Shown one piece after another: positions 1 through 8,714 of a stretch of 64,000 nucleotides of DNA. Source of the stretch: Cohnella candidum. Lineage in GTDB: Bacteria > Bacillota > Bacilli > Paenibacillales > Paenibacillaceae. The stretch is taken from positions 2,536,001 to 2,600,000 of the forward strand of contig NZ_CP033433.1 of the NCBI RefSeq assembly GCF_003713065.1. Reading direction: 5' to 3'. The stretch's first letter is position 1. Every line of letters begins with the position of its first letter. A program made the position numbers and the translations under genes. The notes beneath the pieces were generated by a model. That model saw only the letters and a program-made list of their open reading frames with translations, was not told where the DNA came from and did no database searches.

Positions 1-225
1 GCGGATCAGGATGTCCTGCAGCGTGAAATCGAGCGCGTGGCCGATGTGCAGCATGCCGGTCACGTTCGGCGGCGGAATGACGATCGAATATTTAGGGGCG
101 CCGGTGCGGCGGCCCGCTTGGAAATAACCGTTCCGGATCCAGGTTTCGTACCATTTGGTCTCCGCGACCGTCGGATCGTAAGTCGTCGGCATCTCGGTCT
201 GGAGCCGTTCTTGCGTTTCGGACAT
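1..225 (-). CDS. valS: Valine--tRNA ligase, N-terminal part (runs off left edge)
   Basis: Class I aminoacyl-tRNA synthetase that charges tRNA-Val in the cytoplasm. Only the first 75 codons are inside the window. The product begins [19 protein letters not shown], and the PPPNVTGM stretch leads into the HIGH signature at residues 60-63, which binds ATP. The ATG is placed by an AGGAGG ribosome binding site 8 nt upstream. The gene is preceded by a tRNA-responsive T-box leader, so expression should rise when uncharged tRNA-Val accumulates. Its position next to spoVID matches B. subtilis, although the ysxE gene that lies between them there is absent. Confidence 0.95.
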   Translation of the reverse strand, partial: MSETQERLQTEMPTTYDPTVAETKWYETWIRNGYFQAGRRTGAPKYSIVIPPPNVTGMLHIGHALDFTLQDILIR

Positions 226-251
226 AAATGCGGCCTCCTCGTCAATAAATA

Positions 252-283
252 GAAAAACCTCCCGTCGCAAAGGACGAAAGGTT
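252..283 (-). terminator. T-box attenuator terminator
   Basis: On the minus strand AACCTTTCGTC and GACGGGAGGTT (273-283 and 256-266) form an 11-bp stem with two G-U pairs, then a T-run. It is the terminator alternative of the valS leader; its 5' arm lies just downstream of the T-box sequence. Confidence 0.8.
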
Positions 284-523
284 GAGCTTCCGTGGTACCA
301 CCTTCGTTCCGCGCGATGCTGTCACGACAGCCGCACGGCACTTATCGCAGGATAACGGCCGCATACCGTCCCGTCTTACCTCCCATGCCGAATGCAAGGG
401 TCTCTTACGGGAAACTCCAGGGTGACTCGCCGCGGCGCCTCCTGCGGAATCTCACAGCGCCGGCAACCGGCGATTCCGCTCTCTGAAAGGGTAAACCGCG
501 AACTTTCCCTATCCGCGTCTTTC
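252..523 (-). promoter_or_regulatory. T-box leader of valS
   Basis: A T-box riboswitch senses uncharged tRNA and chooses between terminator and antiterminator. Seen directly: on the minus strand the near-invariant T-box sequence AGGTGGTACCACG (291-303), followed by a terminator hairpin and then the valS start. The upstream 200 nt are rich in complementary segments as expected for Stem I. A GUC triplet (424-426) followed by A lies in a plausible specifier-loop position and would match valine; this assignment was made by eye, not by folding. Confidence 0.88.
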
Positions 524-529
524 TCTCCT

Positions 530-558
530 ATTCTACCCGCCGGGTCATGGAGAGTCAA
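530..558 (-). promoter_or_regulatory. Sigma-A type promoter of valS leader
   Basis: Minus strand TTGACT (-35, 558-553), a 17-bp spacer and TAGAAT (-10, 535-530). Both hexamers match 5 of 6 consensus positions. It starts transcription just ahead of the T-box leader. Confidence 0.8.
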
Positions 559-664
559 TACAGCCCATTGTTCCCCAAAATCCGCCCGGACAAACGCGTA
601 TGCGAATCGTTTTCCACTCAGCCTGCGGCTTAACAGAAGTCCCCCTGGTTCATCTAGAATAATA

Positions 665-850
665 GGATTTTCTCCCGCTAATCGTTCAGCATTTGATCAA
701 ATTGGCTAAATAAAAGGAAAAAGTCCCACTAAATTCGTCCATGACGCCGCTCTTGGAGATTACGCACGGTATTAGTGGGAGTTTTTCCAGTTATTCATCT
801 GCAGGATGGAAAAACGCAGAAATTAGTGGGAACTTTCCCCACTATTTCTC
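665..850. repeat. Cluster of TTAGTGGGA-type inverted repeats
   Basis: Between the valS promoter and the spoVID terminator, four related copies of an about 17-bp unit alternate in direction. GGAAAAAGTCCCACTAA (716-732) is the near-perfect reverse complement of TTAGTGGGAGTTTTTCC (772-788), with one mismatch. A third copy starts TTAGTGGGAA (823) and runs straight into its own inverted partner TTCCCCACTA (835-844). A degenerate copy lies at 665-682 (GGATTTTCTCCCGCTAAT). No gene is seen here. This looks like a small interspersed repeat able to fold into hairpins. Confidence 0.7.
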
Positions 851-901
851 TCCCTCCACCTCTTACACTTTCTCTACCTCTATGCCGCCCGGCGTGAAAC
901 G

Positions 902-925
902 AAAAAAGCCGCCTTTCCAGGCGGC
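902..925 (-). terminator. Terminator downstream of spoVID
   Basis: GCCGCCT / AGGCGGC (908-914 and 919-925) with a TTCC loop; on the minus strand it is followed by six Ts. It lies 32 bp past the spoVID stop. Confidence 0.88.
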
Positions 926-956
926 CCTTCTCGCGATTTCGTGGATCAGACATGCC

Positions 957-2282
957 TTACGGAATATACAGCACTTGCCCTTCCGACAAGTAAGGGTCGC
1001 TCAGCCGATTCCGCAATTGCAGCTCGCGGGCTTGCACGTTGTAGCGGGCGGCAATGGATTCGATCGTATCCTCCCGCTGAACGATGCACATCCTCACCTT
1101 GCTGAATGCCTGGGCCTCCGAACCTTTGCTGAGGAAGAGCTTCGTCCATTCCAGCTCGTCTCCCGTGCTTAGGCGCGCCGCTTTAGCTTCGGCTTCTTCG
1201 GCTTCGGCCCGGGCGGAACGCAGCGCCTGCTGCTCCGCTTCCCTCGCGGCGCCTTTGTCGCCGAGGATGGACAGCAGCCCTACGCCGAATGTGGTGGGCG
1301 GCGGCGCGTCCTGTTTTTTGCCTCCGAACGCGATTTTCAGCTCCGGCTTTTCTTCGGGCTTCTCTTCCAGCCTATCAACCGGCGCGAAGTCCGGCTTGTC
1401 TTGCAGCTCAGGCTCCGGCAGCGGTTCGGCAAAAGCCTCCCAGCGGTCGCCGGCTTGGTCTTGCAGCTCAGGCTCCGAGGCAAACTCGGATTCGGGCTGT
1501 TCCCCGGCAGAGGGGTATGCAGGCAATGGAAAAGCCGGCTCCGCTTTCCGGGTCGAAACGTCTCCCCATCCGGTCTCCGACTCCCACGGGCTTGCGAGTT
1601 CGTTCGAAGCCGGGATCGCGGGCTCCGAGGCTTCCTCTTGCGCTTCCGGCTTGGCCTGCGCGGCATAAGGCCACACGCCGGCTTCCCTGCGGTTCGTCGC
1701 GGCGTAAAACGGAGACGTCTGCGGCGGCGCGGTAAACTGGGCGTACGGGTTATCGCCGAATGGGGAGGGCGACGGTTCCTGCTGCAGCTCGGCCGGCTCA
1801 AACCGGATTTCCTCTTCCTCTTCCTCTCCAAGTGAAGCCGAAGGGTCCGGCGCCGCTTGGTGAACGACCGTGAAGCTGTCGTCCCGCCACACCGGCGCTT
1901 GCTTCTGCTGTTCCGGCTGCAGCCCCCGGAGAGCCAGCACGCCGGTTACGTTAATCGAGCGGGTGGACAGCAGGTCGACGTCGAAGTTGTCGATCTCGAC
2001 CGCCAATTCCTCCATACGCGGCACGCGGCTCGGCGGCAGGGAGATCTCGACCGGGATCCAATGCTCCAATTTCGCGGAGCCTTGTCCCGGCTCCTGGTTT
2101 TGCGCCCGGTAAACGCCGGACAACAACAAATGCCCCTTCAGCAGAACATGGTCTTCGCGGGGCTGCGCCTGCATGTGGGGAATGAGCTCAATCTCCTCCA
2201 ATTCCTCGATGGCAGCCACATCATCGGGCAAGTGCACCCGCTCGTAAATGTCGAACCTCAATCCGTTCAACGGGTCCGTCAC
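957..2282 (-). CDS. spoVID: SpoVID-like spore coat morphogenetic protein with C-terminal LysM
   Basis: Likely the coat-encasement protein SpoVID, which acts on the forespore surface and binds the peptidoglycan precursor layer. The N-terminal 100 residues (LRFDIYERVHLPDD onward) resemble the SpoVID N-domain. The middle is a long acidic, Pro/Glu/Ala-rich, low-complexity segment with a repeated PEPELQD motif. The last 45 residues are a LysM domain (REDTIESIAARYNVQ). Gene order between hemL and valS is as in B. subtilis. A GTG start at 2282 is chosen because AGGAGG sits 9 nt upstream; an ATG three codons earlier directly abuts that site. Length 441 aa versus about 575 in B. subtilis, the difference lying in the linker. 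Confidence 0.8.
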   Translation of the reverse strand: MTDPLNGLRFDIYERVHLPDDVAAIEELEEIELIPHMQAQPREDHVLLKGHLLLSGVYRAQNQEPGQGSAKLEHWIPVEISLPPSRVPRMEELAVEIDNFDVDLLSTRSINVTGVLALRGLQPEQQKQAPVWRDDSFTVVHQAAPDPSASLGEEEEEEIRFEPAELQQEPSPSPFGDNPYAQFTAPPQTSPFYAATNRREAGVWPYAAQAKPEAQEEASEPAIPASNELASPWESETGWGDVSTRKAEPAFPLPAYPSAGEQPESEFASEPELQDQAGDRWEAFAEPLPEPELQDKPDFAPVDRLEEKPEEKPELKIAFGGKKQDAPPPTTFGVGLLSILGDKGAAREAEQQALRSARAEAEEAEAKAARLSTGDELEWTKLFLSKGSEAQAFSKVRMCIVQREDTIESIAARYNVQARELQLRNRLSDPYLSEGQVLYIP

Positions 2283-2382
2283 TTCCTGCATCCTCCTTTC
2301 GTTTCGCACCCGATCGTCACGGGTCCTCGGCAGCTTTCTCATTATCTATATGCCGCGGAAAGTGAGGCATGCCTGCCCCCGC

Positions 2383-2430
2383 CCAAAAAGCAAACAACCC
2401 CGCTGCCCCGATTGGAATCGGGGCAAGCGG
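2383..2430 (-). terminator. Terminator downstream of hemL
   Basis: Stem CGCT-GCCCCGATT / AATCGGGGC-AGCG (2401-2413 and 2416-2429, one bulged A), followed on the minus strand by a T-rich tail. It separates hemL from spoVID. Confidence 0.75.
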
Positions 2431-2442
2431 AGCTGCCGGTTT

Positions 2443-3744
2443 TTAAGACTGACGAAGCGCTTCGCGGTGCGCTTCGATCGTAAGGTCGATATCCTGCTCG
2501 GAGTGCGCCGTCGACACGAACCATCCTTCGAAGGCGGACGGCGCGATGTTGACGCCGCCGTCGAGCAGCCCGCGGAAGACGTCGATGAACCGCTTCGCGT
2601 CCGCCGTCCTTGCCACGTCGTAATTGATGACGTGCTTCTCGGTGAAAAACGGACAAACCATGGAGCCCACCCGGTTGATCGTCATCGGAACGCCAAGCTC
2701 TTTGGCGTTCTGCTCAAGTCCGGCCTGCAGCCGCCCGGAAAGCCGTTCGAGCAGCTGGTATTTCTCTTCGGTCATGAGCTTCAGAGTCGTGTACCCCGCT
2801 GCCATGGCAAGCGGATTGCCTGACAGCGTGCCCGCCTGATAGATCGGGCCGACCGGGGCCATTTTCTCCATGATCTCGCGTTTGCCGCCGTATGCTCCGA
2901 CGGGAAGGCCGCCTCCGATGACTTTGCCGAGACAGGTGAGGTCCGGCGTTACGCCATACAGGCCTTGGGCGCAGTTCAGGTGCACCCGGAAGCCGGTCAT
3001 CACCTCGTCGAAAATCAAGAGACTTCCGTAGCGGGTCGTCACGTCGCGAAGTCCCTGCAAGAAACCCGGCAGCGGAGGCACGACGCCCATGTTGCCCGCG
3101 ACGGGTTCCACGATGACGGCGGCGATTTCTTCTCCGAACCGTTCGAACGCCAGCTTCACGGATTCCAAATCGTTATACGGGACGGCTACCGTATGGGCGG
3201 CCACTCCTTCGGGAACGCCGGGGCTGTCGGGAAGGCCCAGCGTGGCGACGCCGGATCCCGCCTTGATCAGCAGGCTGTCGGCATGTCCGTGGTACGAGCC
3301 CTCGAATTTCAGGATTTTGCTGCGGTTCGTGTAACCGCGGGCCAAGCGAAGGGCGCTCATCGTCGCTTCCGTGCCCGAGTTGACCATCCGGACGATCTCG
3401 ACGGACGGCACCCGTTCGCAAACCAGCTCGGCCATGAGCGTTTCCAGCTCCGTCGGGGCACCGAAGCTCGTCCCTTTTTCCGCCGTCCGTTTGATGGCTT
3501 CCACGACTTCCGGGTGGGCGTGGCCCGCGATCAGCGGTCCCCAGCTCAGCACGTAGTCGACATAAGTTTGGCCGTCGATGTCGGTAATCCGGCTGCCTTC
3601 CCCCCGCTCGATCACGAGCGGAGTCAATCCGACCGACTTGAACGCCCGCACGGGACTGTTGACGCCGCCGGGAATCGAGCGCTTGGCCCGTTCGAATGCT
3701 TCCTTGGATTTCGTATCCGTGCGATTTCGACGATTTTCGTTCAT
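2443..3744 (-). CDS. hemL: Glutamate-1-semialdehyde 2,1-aminomutase
   Basis: PLP enzyme converting glutamate-1-semialdehyde to 5-aminolevulinate, the second step of the C5 tetrapyrrole pathway. 433 aa, normal family length. The class III aminotransferase signature DEVMTGFR (about residues 246-253) and the PLP lysine in CLGKVIGGG (about K274) are visible, as is [11 protein letters not shown] near the N-terminus. ATG at 3744 preferred over a GTG at 3753 that lies almost on the AGGA site. Unlike in B. subtilis, it is separated from hemB by a Crp/Fnr gene on the other strand, so it probably has its own promoter. Confidence 0.95.
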   Translation of the reverse strand: MNENRRNRTDTKSKEAFERAKRSIPGGVNSPVRAFKSVGLTPLVIERGEGSRITDIDGQTYVDYVLSWGPLIAGHAHPEVVEAIKRTAEKGTSFGAPTELETLMAELVCERVPSVEIVRMVNSGTEATMSALRLARGYTNRSKILKFEGSYHGHADSLLIKAGSGVATLGLPDSPGVPEGVAAHTVAVPYNDLESVKLAFERFGEEIAAVIVEPVAGNMGVVPPLPGFLQGLRDVTTRYGSLLIFDEVMTGFRVHLNCAQGLYGVTPDLTCLGKVIGGGLPVGAYGGKREIMEKMAPVGPIYQAGTLSGNPLAMAAGYTTLKLMTEEKYQLLERLSGRLQAGLEQNAKELGVPMTINRVGSMVCPFFTEKHVINYDVARTADAKRFIDVFRGLLDGGVNIAPSAFEGWFVSTAHSEQDIDLTIEAHREALRQS

Positions 3745-3827
3745 GTTCGTCACATCCTACTATCTGAATTGGAAAAGGCTGTGGTAAACTGGTACCGTAA
3801 GGAACGTACGGGGAGGACAATCCGGTT

Positions 3828-4490
3828 ATGATCGAATGGCTCAAACGGGTATCGCTTTTCGACAATCTTAACGACGAACAGCTTGAAAATATCGTTAAAA
3901 TCGCCCACCGCAGAACATTTCCCGCAGGCACCGTCCTGTTTCACGAAAAAGATCTCGGCCTGACGTTTTATGTCGTGCTGGCCGGCTCGATCAAACTGTT
4001 TACGCGCAGCACATCCGGCGAAGAAAAGGTCTTGTCGGTCGTGAACGCGGGCGAAAGCTTCGGCGAGCTGTCGCTGCTGGACGGAAGACCTCGCTCCGCT
4101 TCGGCCCAGACGCTGGAATCGACCTCGGTGCTGGAGCTTTCTTCCCAGGCGTTCATGGAGCTGCTGCAGTCCCATTTCGACATCACGCGCGGCATCCTAT
4201 CCGAGCTTTGCCGAAGGCTCCGGCAGACGAACGAGCAGGTGAACGACCTTACGTTCCTCGACGGAAGGACACGCGTGCTCAAGAACCTGATCACGATGGC
4301 CAACCGCAACGGCAAGCGGGACGGGCAGACGATTTCGATGCACATGGCGCTCAATTACGACGAGCTTGCGCAGCTTGCCGGCGTCTCGAAGGCCGTTCTC
4401 TCCGACGTGCTTCGAGAGCTGGAGAACCGGGGCGTGCTGCAGTTCGGCATCAACGAATACCGCTTGAATTTGGCCAAGCTCCGCGGGTAA
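3828..4490 (+). CDS. Crp/Fnr-family transcription regulator
   Basis: Cytoplasmic one-component regulator, 220 aa. Residues about 15-125 form the cyclic-nucleotide-binding-like beta barrel (PAGTVLFHEKD, GESFGELSLLDGRPRSA). Residues about 145-215 are a winged helix with recognition region LAQLAGVSKAVLSDVLREL. The N-terminal Fe-S cysteine cluster of true FNR is absent, so oxygen sensing by that route is unlikely. GGGGAGGA lies 12 nt before the ATG. It is divergent from hemL and convergent with hemB, breaking the hem cluster; regulation of hem genes is an inference from position only. The effector is unknown. Confidence 0.88.
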   Translation: MIEWLKRVSLFDNLNDEQLENIVKIAHRRTFPAGTVLFHEKDLGLTFYVVLAGSIKLFTRSTSGEEKVLSVVNAGESFGELSLLDGRPRSASAQTLESTSVLELSSQAFMELLQSHFDITRGILSELCRRLRQTNEQVNDLTFLDGRTRVLKNLITMANRNGKRDGQTISMHMALNYDELAQLAGVSKAVLSDVLRELENRGVLQFGINEYRLNLAKLRG

Positions 4491-4507
4491 CCGCGGAGCT
4501 TTTTCTT
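4477..4507 (+). terminator. Terminator overlapping the Crp/Fnr stop codon
   Basis: Perfect 10-bp stem AGCTCCGCGG / CCGCGGAGCT (4477-4486, 4491-4500) with loop GTAA and a following T-run. The TAA stop codon of the regulator gene is inside the loop. No comparable T-run exists on the other side, so it mainly terminates the plus-strand gene. Confidence 0.92.
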
Positions 4508-4522
4508 TGCCGGCTTAAACCG

Positions 4523-5521
4523 TTAAGCCTGGCCGTTCATCCAGCGCGCCGCGTCCTTAGCGTGGTACGTGATGATCAAATCGGCGCCGGCGCGCTTCAT
4601 GCCGAGCAGCGTCTCGAGCACGATCGCCTTCTCGTCGATCCACCCTTGCATCGCGGCCGCTTTGACCATCGAATATTCGGCGCTCACGTTATAAACGACG
4701 AGCGGCAGGTCGAACCGCTCCCGCAAGGCGCGGACGATATCCAGATAGGCAAGGCCGGGCTTGACCATCAGGAAGTCGGCGCCTTCCTCCACGTCAGATC
4801 TTGCTTCGCGAAGCGCTTCGCGCGCGTTGCCCGGATCCATCTGATACGACTTGCGGTCGCCGAATTGCGGCGCCGATTGGGCGGCTTCGCGGAAAGGACC
4901 GTAATAAGCCGAGGAGTATTTGACCGAGTAGGACATGATCGGCACGTTCACGAAGCCGGCTTCGTCCAGCCCTTCGCGGATGGCGGCGACGAAGCCGTCC
5001 ATCATGTTGGAAGGCGCGATGATGTCCGCGCCGGCCTGAGCCTGCGATACCGCCGTCTGCACGAGCAGCTTCAGCGACTCGTCGTTGTCGACGACGGCGA
5101 CTCCCCCGTGGTCGTGCACGACGCCGCAATGGCCATGGTCGGTGAACTCGCACAAGCAGGTGTCCGCCACGACGAGCAGTTCCGGATATTCCGCCTTGAT
5201 GCGGCGGATCGCTTCCTGCACGATGCCTTGCTCGTCGTATGCGCAGGCGCCCAGAGCGTCTTTCTCCGAAGGATCCGGAACGCCGAACACGAGCACCGCC
5301 CGAATGCCCAGCCGGGCCAGTTGGGACAGCTCTTCACCCATCCTGTCCAGCGACCAGTTGTATACGCCGGGCATCGACGAAATCTCCTGCTTGACCCCCG
5401 TACCCCGCGCGATGAAGATCGGCGCGATGAAGTCGTCCGCGCTGAGCGAAGTTTCCCTCACCATGCTCCGGAGCGCGGCCGAGCCGCGAAGCCTGCGATG
5501 TCTTGTATTCGGGTATGTCAT
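4523..5521 (-). CDS. hemB: Delta-aminolevulinic acid dehydratase (porphobilinogen synthase)
   Basis: Condenses two 5-aminolevulinates to porphobilinogen. 332 aa. Visible are the zinc-type cysteine segment [13 protein letters not shown], the Schiff-base lysine regions DFLMVKPG and YSMVKAAA, and [13 protein letters not shown] at 5521 is chosen because AGGAG is 10 nt upstream; a TTG at 5530 abuts the site. It follows the cobA-hemD stop by 5 nt, indicating translational coupling at the distal end of the hem operon. The presence of the Cys cluster suggests a zinc-dependent rather than magnesium-only enzyme. Confidence 0.96.
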   Translation of the reverse strand: MTYPNTRHRRLRGSAALRSMVRETSLSADDFIAPIFIARGTGVKQEISSMPGVYNWSLDRMGEELSQLARLGIRAVLVFGVPDPSEKDALGACAYDEQGIVQEAIRRIKAEYPELLVVADTCLCEFTDHGHCGVVHDHGGVAVVDNDESLKLLVQTAVSQAQAGADIIAPSNMMDGFVAAIREGLDEAGFVNVPIMSYSVKYSSAYYGPFREAAQSAPQFGDRKSYQMDPGNAREALREARSDVEEGADFLMVKPGLAYLDIVRALRERFDLPLVVYNVSAEYSMVKAAAMQGWIDEKAIVLETLLGMKRAGADLIITYHAKDAARWMNGQA

Positions 5522-5526
5522 GCTGT

Positions 5527-7074
5527 TCAATCTCCTCTCTGTTGCCTAAGCTTGCATAATACGTCGACCAAGCCGTCGATCGTCGAGCTTTCCGCGACGG
5601 CCGTCACCTTCAGTCCGTTCTCCTCCGCGGTCCGCGCAGTAATCGGTCCGATGCAGGCGATGTCCACGCCGTCCAGCAGCGCGGCCGGATTCTCCGCGCC
5701 CAATCGCCTGAGGGCTTGAAGCAGGTTGGTGACGGTGGACGAGCTCGTGAACGTGACGGCGTGGATTTCCCCGGTCTCCAGCATTTCCAGAAGAAAAGGA
5801 TCCTGGCTGTCCGCCTGGACGGTTTCGTACACGTCGATTTCCACCGCTTCCACGCCGCGTTTCTCCAATTCCCTCGGGAGCGTTTCCCGGGCAAGGTCCC
5901 CTCTCGGCAGCAGCGCCCTCTGGCCGGCTTTCATTTCGCCGGCCAACGTTTCCAGCAGTCCCTCCGCCAGGAACTTCTCGGGCAGAACGTCCGCACGCAA
6001 GCCGCGAGCCGCCAGCGCTTCCGCCGTTTTGGGCCCGACGGCGGCGAAGCGGGCGCGGTGGAACCTCCGGATATCGATTCCGCACAAATCCAGCCAGCGG
6101 TAGAAATATTCCACCCCGTTCACGCTGGTCAGGAGAACCCAATCATACGTTTCCGCGGCGCCGATCGCATCCTTCACGGCTTGAACCGCGGCGTCCGACT
6201 CCGGCATCCGGGTTTCGATCACCGGGAATTCGTAAGGCTCGCCGCCAAAATCGTCGATCTTGTCCGTCAACTCGCTCGCCTGGGAACGCGCCCGGGTGAC
6301 GAGCACCCGAGTGCCGAAGAGCGGCTTCTTCTCGATCCAGGCGAGCGTTTCCCGCTGGCGCACGACCTCGCCCACGACGATCACCGCGGGCGGCTCAAAG
6401 CCCGCGGCCTTCACTTTCTCTTCGATATCGGACAGCGTGCCGGTCAGCGTCCGCTGTTCCGCCCTCGTGCCCCAGCGAACCAGGGCGACCGGCGTCTCGG
6501 GCGGCCTGCCGTATTTGACGAGCTGCTCCGCGATATAGCCGATTTTCGAGACGCCCATGAGGAAAACCAAGGTGCCGGTGGCGTTCGTGACTTTGTCCCA
6601 TTGGATGGATCGGTCGAGCTTGTCGGGGCTTTCGTGTCCGGTAATGACGGAAAAGGATGAGGCCAGATCACGGTGCGTCACGGGAATCCCCGCATAAGCC
6701 GGCACAGCGATCGCGGACGTGATGCCCGGAACGATTTCATACGGAACGCCGTTCTTTCGGAGCAGCTCGGCCTCTTCCCCCACACGGCCGAACACCGTCG
6801 GATCTCCGCCTTTGAGGCGCACGACCGTTTTGCCTTGAAGCGCCAAATCCACGAGCAGCCGGTTGATTTCCTCCTGCTTCATCGTATGGCGGTCCGGCAG
6901 CTTGCCGACGTAAATGAATTCGGCGCTGGGACGCGCCCGGTTCAGCAGCTGCGGTCCCGCCAGCCGGTCGTACACGACGCAGTCGGAACGCTTCAGGGCT
7001 TCGAGCCCCCTCAACGTGATCAACTTAGGATCTCCCGGTCCCGCGCCGACCAGATACACTTTCCCCATGGCCAT
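5527..7074 (-). CDS. cobA-hemD: Fused uroporphyrinogen-III C-methyltransferase / uroporphyrinogen-III synthase
   Basis: Two enzymes in one 515-aa chain. Residues 1-245 are a SUMT (CobA) domain: [18 protein letters not shown] at the N-terminus, [13 protein letters not shown] and [21 protein letters not shown]. Residues about 250-515 are HemD ([45 protein letters not shown]). HemD closes hydroxymethylbilane to uroporphyrinogen III; SUMT methylates that product to precorrin-2, the siroheme/corrinoid branch point. Starts 5 nt after hemC. B. subtilis hemD lacks the methylase half; the fusion is known in other Firmicutes. Confidence 0.94.
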   Translation of the reverse strand: MAMGKVYLVGAGPGDPKLITLRGLEALKRSDCVVYDRLAGPQLLNRARPSAEFIYVGKLPDRHTMKQEEINRLLVDLALQGKTVVRLKGGDPTVFGRVGEEAELLRKNGVPYEIVPGITSAIAVPAYAGIPVTHRDLASSFSVITGHESPDKLDRSIQWDKVTNATGTLVFLMGVSKIGYIAEQLVKYGRPPETPVALVRWGTRAEQRTLTGTLSDIEEKVKAAGFEPPAVIVVGEVVRQRETLAWIEKKPLFGTRVLVTRARSQASELTDKIDDFGGEPYEFPVIETRMPESDAAVQAVKDAIGAAETYDWVLLTSVNGVEYFYRWLDLCGIDIRRFHRARFAAVGPKTAEALAARGLRADVLPEKFLAEGLLETLAGEMKAGQRALLPRGDLARETLPRELEKRGVEAVEIDVYETVQADSQDPFLLEMLETGEIHAVTFTSSSTVTNLLQALRRLGAENPAALLDGVDIACIGPITARTAEENGLKVTAVAESSTIDGLVDVLCKLRQQRGD

Positions 7075-7079
7075 CTTCT

Positions 7080-8021
7080 CTATTCCCTCGCTTCCGCCAA
7101 AATCGCGTCCGCTCCCCTTGCAAGCAGGGCTTCCGCCACCTTCTGGCCGACTTCGGACGGGTCCGTCCCCGACGCCGTTTCCTTCAGGATGCGGGTGCCG
7201 TCCGGCGACGCGACCATGCCCGTCAGTGAAACCTCACCGTTCGCCGGGTCGTCCTGACCGATGACGGCGTAGGCGCCGATCGGCACCTGGCATCCCCCGT
7301 TCAGCAGGCCGAGCAGCCGGCGTTCGGCTTCAACGGCTTTGGCCGTGACCGGATCATGGATCAACGAGAGCAGGTTCAGCACCACCTTGTCATCCGAACG
7401 GCACTCGATCGCCAAAGCTCCCTGGCCGACCGCAGGAAGGCATACTTCCGGAGGCAAGTAGGAGTCGATCCGCTCTTTCCATCCCATGCGATGGAGGCCG
7501 GCCGCGGCCAACAGAATGGCGTCGAGCCCATCATCCTCCAACTTGCGGAGACGCGTATCGATATTTCCGCGGATCGACTCGATGCGAAGATCCGGCCTCG
7601 CCGCTTGCAGCTGCGCTCCCCGCCGCAGGCTGCTGGTGCCGACCCTGGCTCCTGACGGAAGCTCTTCAAGCGAGGAGGCGGTTCTGCCGATGAAGGCATC
7701 CCGGGGATCTTCCCGTTTGGGGATCGCGCCCAGCGTCAGCCCTTCCGGCAGCTCGAACGGCATGTCTTTCAGGCTATGTACCGCCAAGTCGATCTCTCCG
7801 TCCAGCAAGGCTTGCTCGATCTCCTTTACGAAAAGTCCCTTACCGCCGACCTTGGACAGCGTAACGTCCAGTATGCGGTCCCCGCGGGTCACGATAGGCT
7901 TCAATTCGAATTCGTAAGACAAGCCCGCGGCCTTCGACGCTTCGCGAAGGGAATCCACGGTTTGTCCCGTTTGCGTTAACGCGAGCGCGCTCTGACGCGT
8001 ACCGACGATGATTTTGCGCAT
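7080..8021 (-). CDS. hemC: Hydroxymethylbilane synthase (porphobilinogen deaminase)
   Basis: Joins four porphobilinogens into hydroxymethylbilane. 313 aa with the N-terminal signature [15 protein letters not shown] and the dipyrromethane-cofactor cysteine in [13 protein letters not shown] (C244). [14 protein letters not shown] and [11 protein letters not shown] are also characteristic. ATG at 8021 with GAGGAG upstream; the reading frame stays open further upstream, but that stretch overlaps the preceding gene and lacks similarity. Third-from-last gene of the minus-strand hem operon. Confidence 0.97.
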   Translation of the reverse strand: MRKIIVGTRQSALALTQTGQTVDSLREASKAAGLSYEFELKPIVTRGDRILDVTLSKVGGKGLFVKEIEQALLDGEIDLAVHSLKDMPFELPEGLTLGAIPKREDPRDAFIGRTASSLEELPSGARVGTSSLRRGAQLQAARPDLRIESIRGNIDTRLRKLEDDGLDAILLAAAGLHRMGWKERIDSYLPPEVCLPAVGQGALAIECRSDDKVVLNLLSLIHDPVTAKAVEAERRLLGLLNGGCQVPIGAYAVIGQDDPANGEVSLTGMVASPDGTRILKETASGTDPSEVGQKVAEALLARGADAILAEARE

Positions 8022-8031
8022 GATTAGCTCC

Positions 8032-8697
8032 TCACCTTTTCTCTCTGTCTTGTCCGGAACCGGCCCGATCCCTGAGCCGTTCCAGCAGGCGGTCCGGTTC
8101 GGCCGCGATGCCGGTCGTCCGCCATTCTTCGAGCGCGTCCGTCTCAGCCGCCGCGGCCAAAAGTCTTCGCCTCTCCTCACGGCTGGAAACACGCTCTTTC
8201 ACGATTCGCCGAATCCGGCGCAACTCGTCGGCATATTCGGCATATTCCGGTCCGTACCGCGTTTCCAATTCCCTTACGACGCGGGAAGCGAGAGCCGGCC
8301 CGGCGCCGGAAACGCTGGCCGTGAGGATGAAACGCCCCCGCCGCAGCACCGCCGGTAAGATGAAATCGCCGGCCTCTCCGTCTTCCGCCGCGTTGACCGG
8401 GATACCGGACGCCGCAGCCGCGGCCGTGATCCGCAGGTTCGCCTCGGAACTGCCCGCAGCGGCAAACACCAGCGTCGCCCCCGCAAGATCCGAGGCTTCC
8501 GCTTCTTTCTGCCGCCACTCCAGCCGCCCCACTTCCGCCAGCGTCCGCAAGCCTTCCGTCAGCTCGGGACTGACGACGCGTATCTGCGCGCCCGCTTCGA
8601 GCAGGCCGCAGACTTTTCGCTCCGCCACAGGCCCCCCTCCGATCACGACGGCCAGTTTCCCTTCCATGCGAAGCATGACCGGATACCATTCCGCCAT
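8032..8697 (-). CDS. Precorrin-2 dehydrogenase / sirohydrochlorin ferrochelatase type protein (Met8/CysG-N family)
   Basis: NAD-dependent oxidation of precorrin-2 to sirohydrochlorin, possibly with iron insertion to siroheme. 221 aa. N-terminal Rossmann fold with [16 protein letters not shown] (about residues 15-30), followed by the family segments [30 protein letters not shown] and [21 protein letters not shown] at 8697 follows a GGGGGAGG site. It sits between hemX and hemC, and the next-but-one gene supplies the methylase that makes its substrate, so the operon encodes a complete route to siroheme. Whether it performs the chelation step cannot be judged from sequence alone. Confidence 0.86.
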   Translation of the reverse strand: MAEWYPVMLRMEGKLAVVIGGGPVAERKVCGLLEAGAQIRVVSPELTEGLRTLAEVGRLEWRQKEAEASDLAGATLVFAAAGSSEANLRITAAAAASGIPVNAAEDGEAGDFILPAVLRRGRFILTASVSGAGPALASRVVRELETRYGPEYAEYADELRRIRRIVKERVSSREERRRLLAAAAETDALEEWRTTGIAAEPDRLLERLRDRAGSGQDREKR

Positions 8698-8714
8698 CAG
8701 CGCCTCCCCCTTCC

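Noticed and set aside
1398..1478. Direct repeats as a CRISPR or mobile repeat
   Set aside because: The two copies lie in frame within spoVID and encode a repeated peptide; no array structure.
3754..3827. Sigma-A promoter for the first Crp/Fnr gene
   Set aside because: TTGGAA and TAAACT are present but separated by only 10 bp; no pair with proper spacing found.
4208..5719. 503-codon open frame on the plus strand overlapping hemB
   Set aside because: Overlaps the Crp/Fnr gene end and is antisense to hemB; no ribosome binding site.
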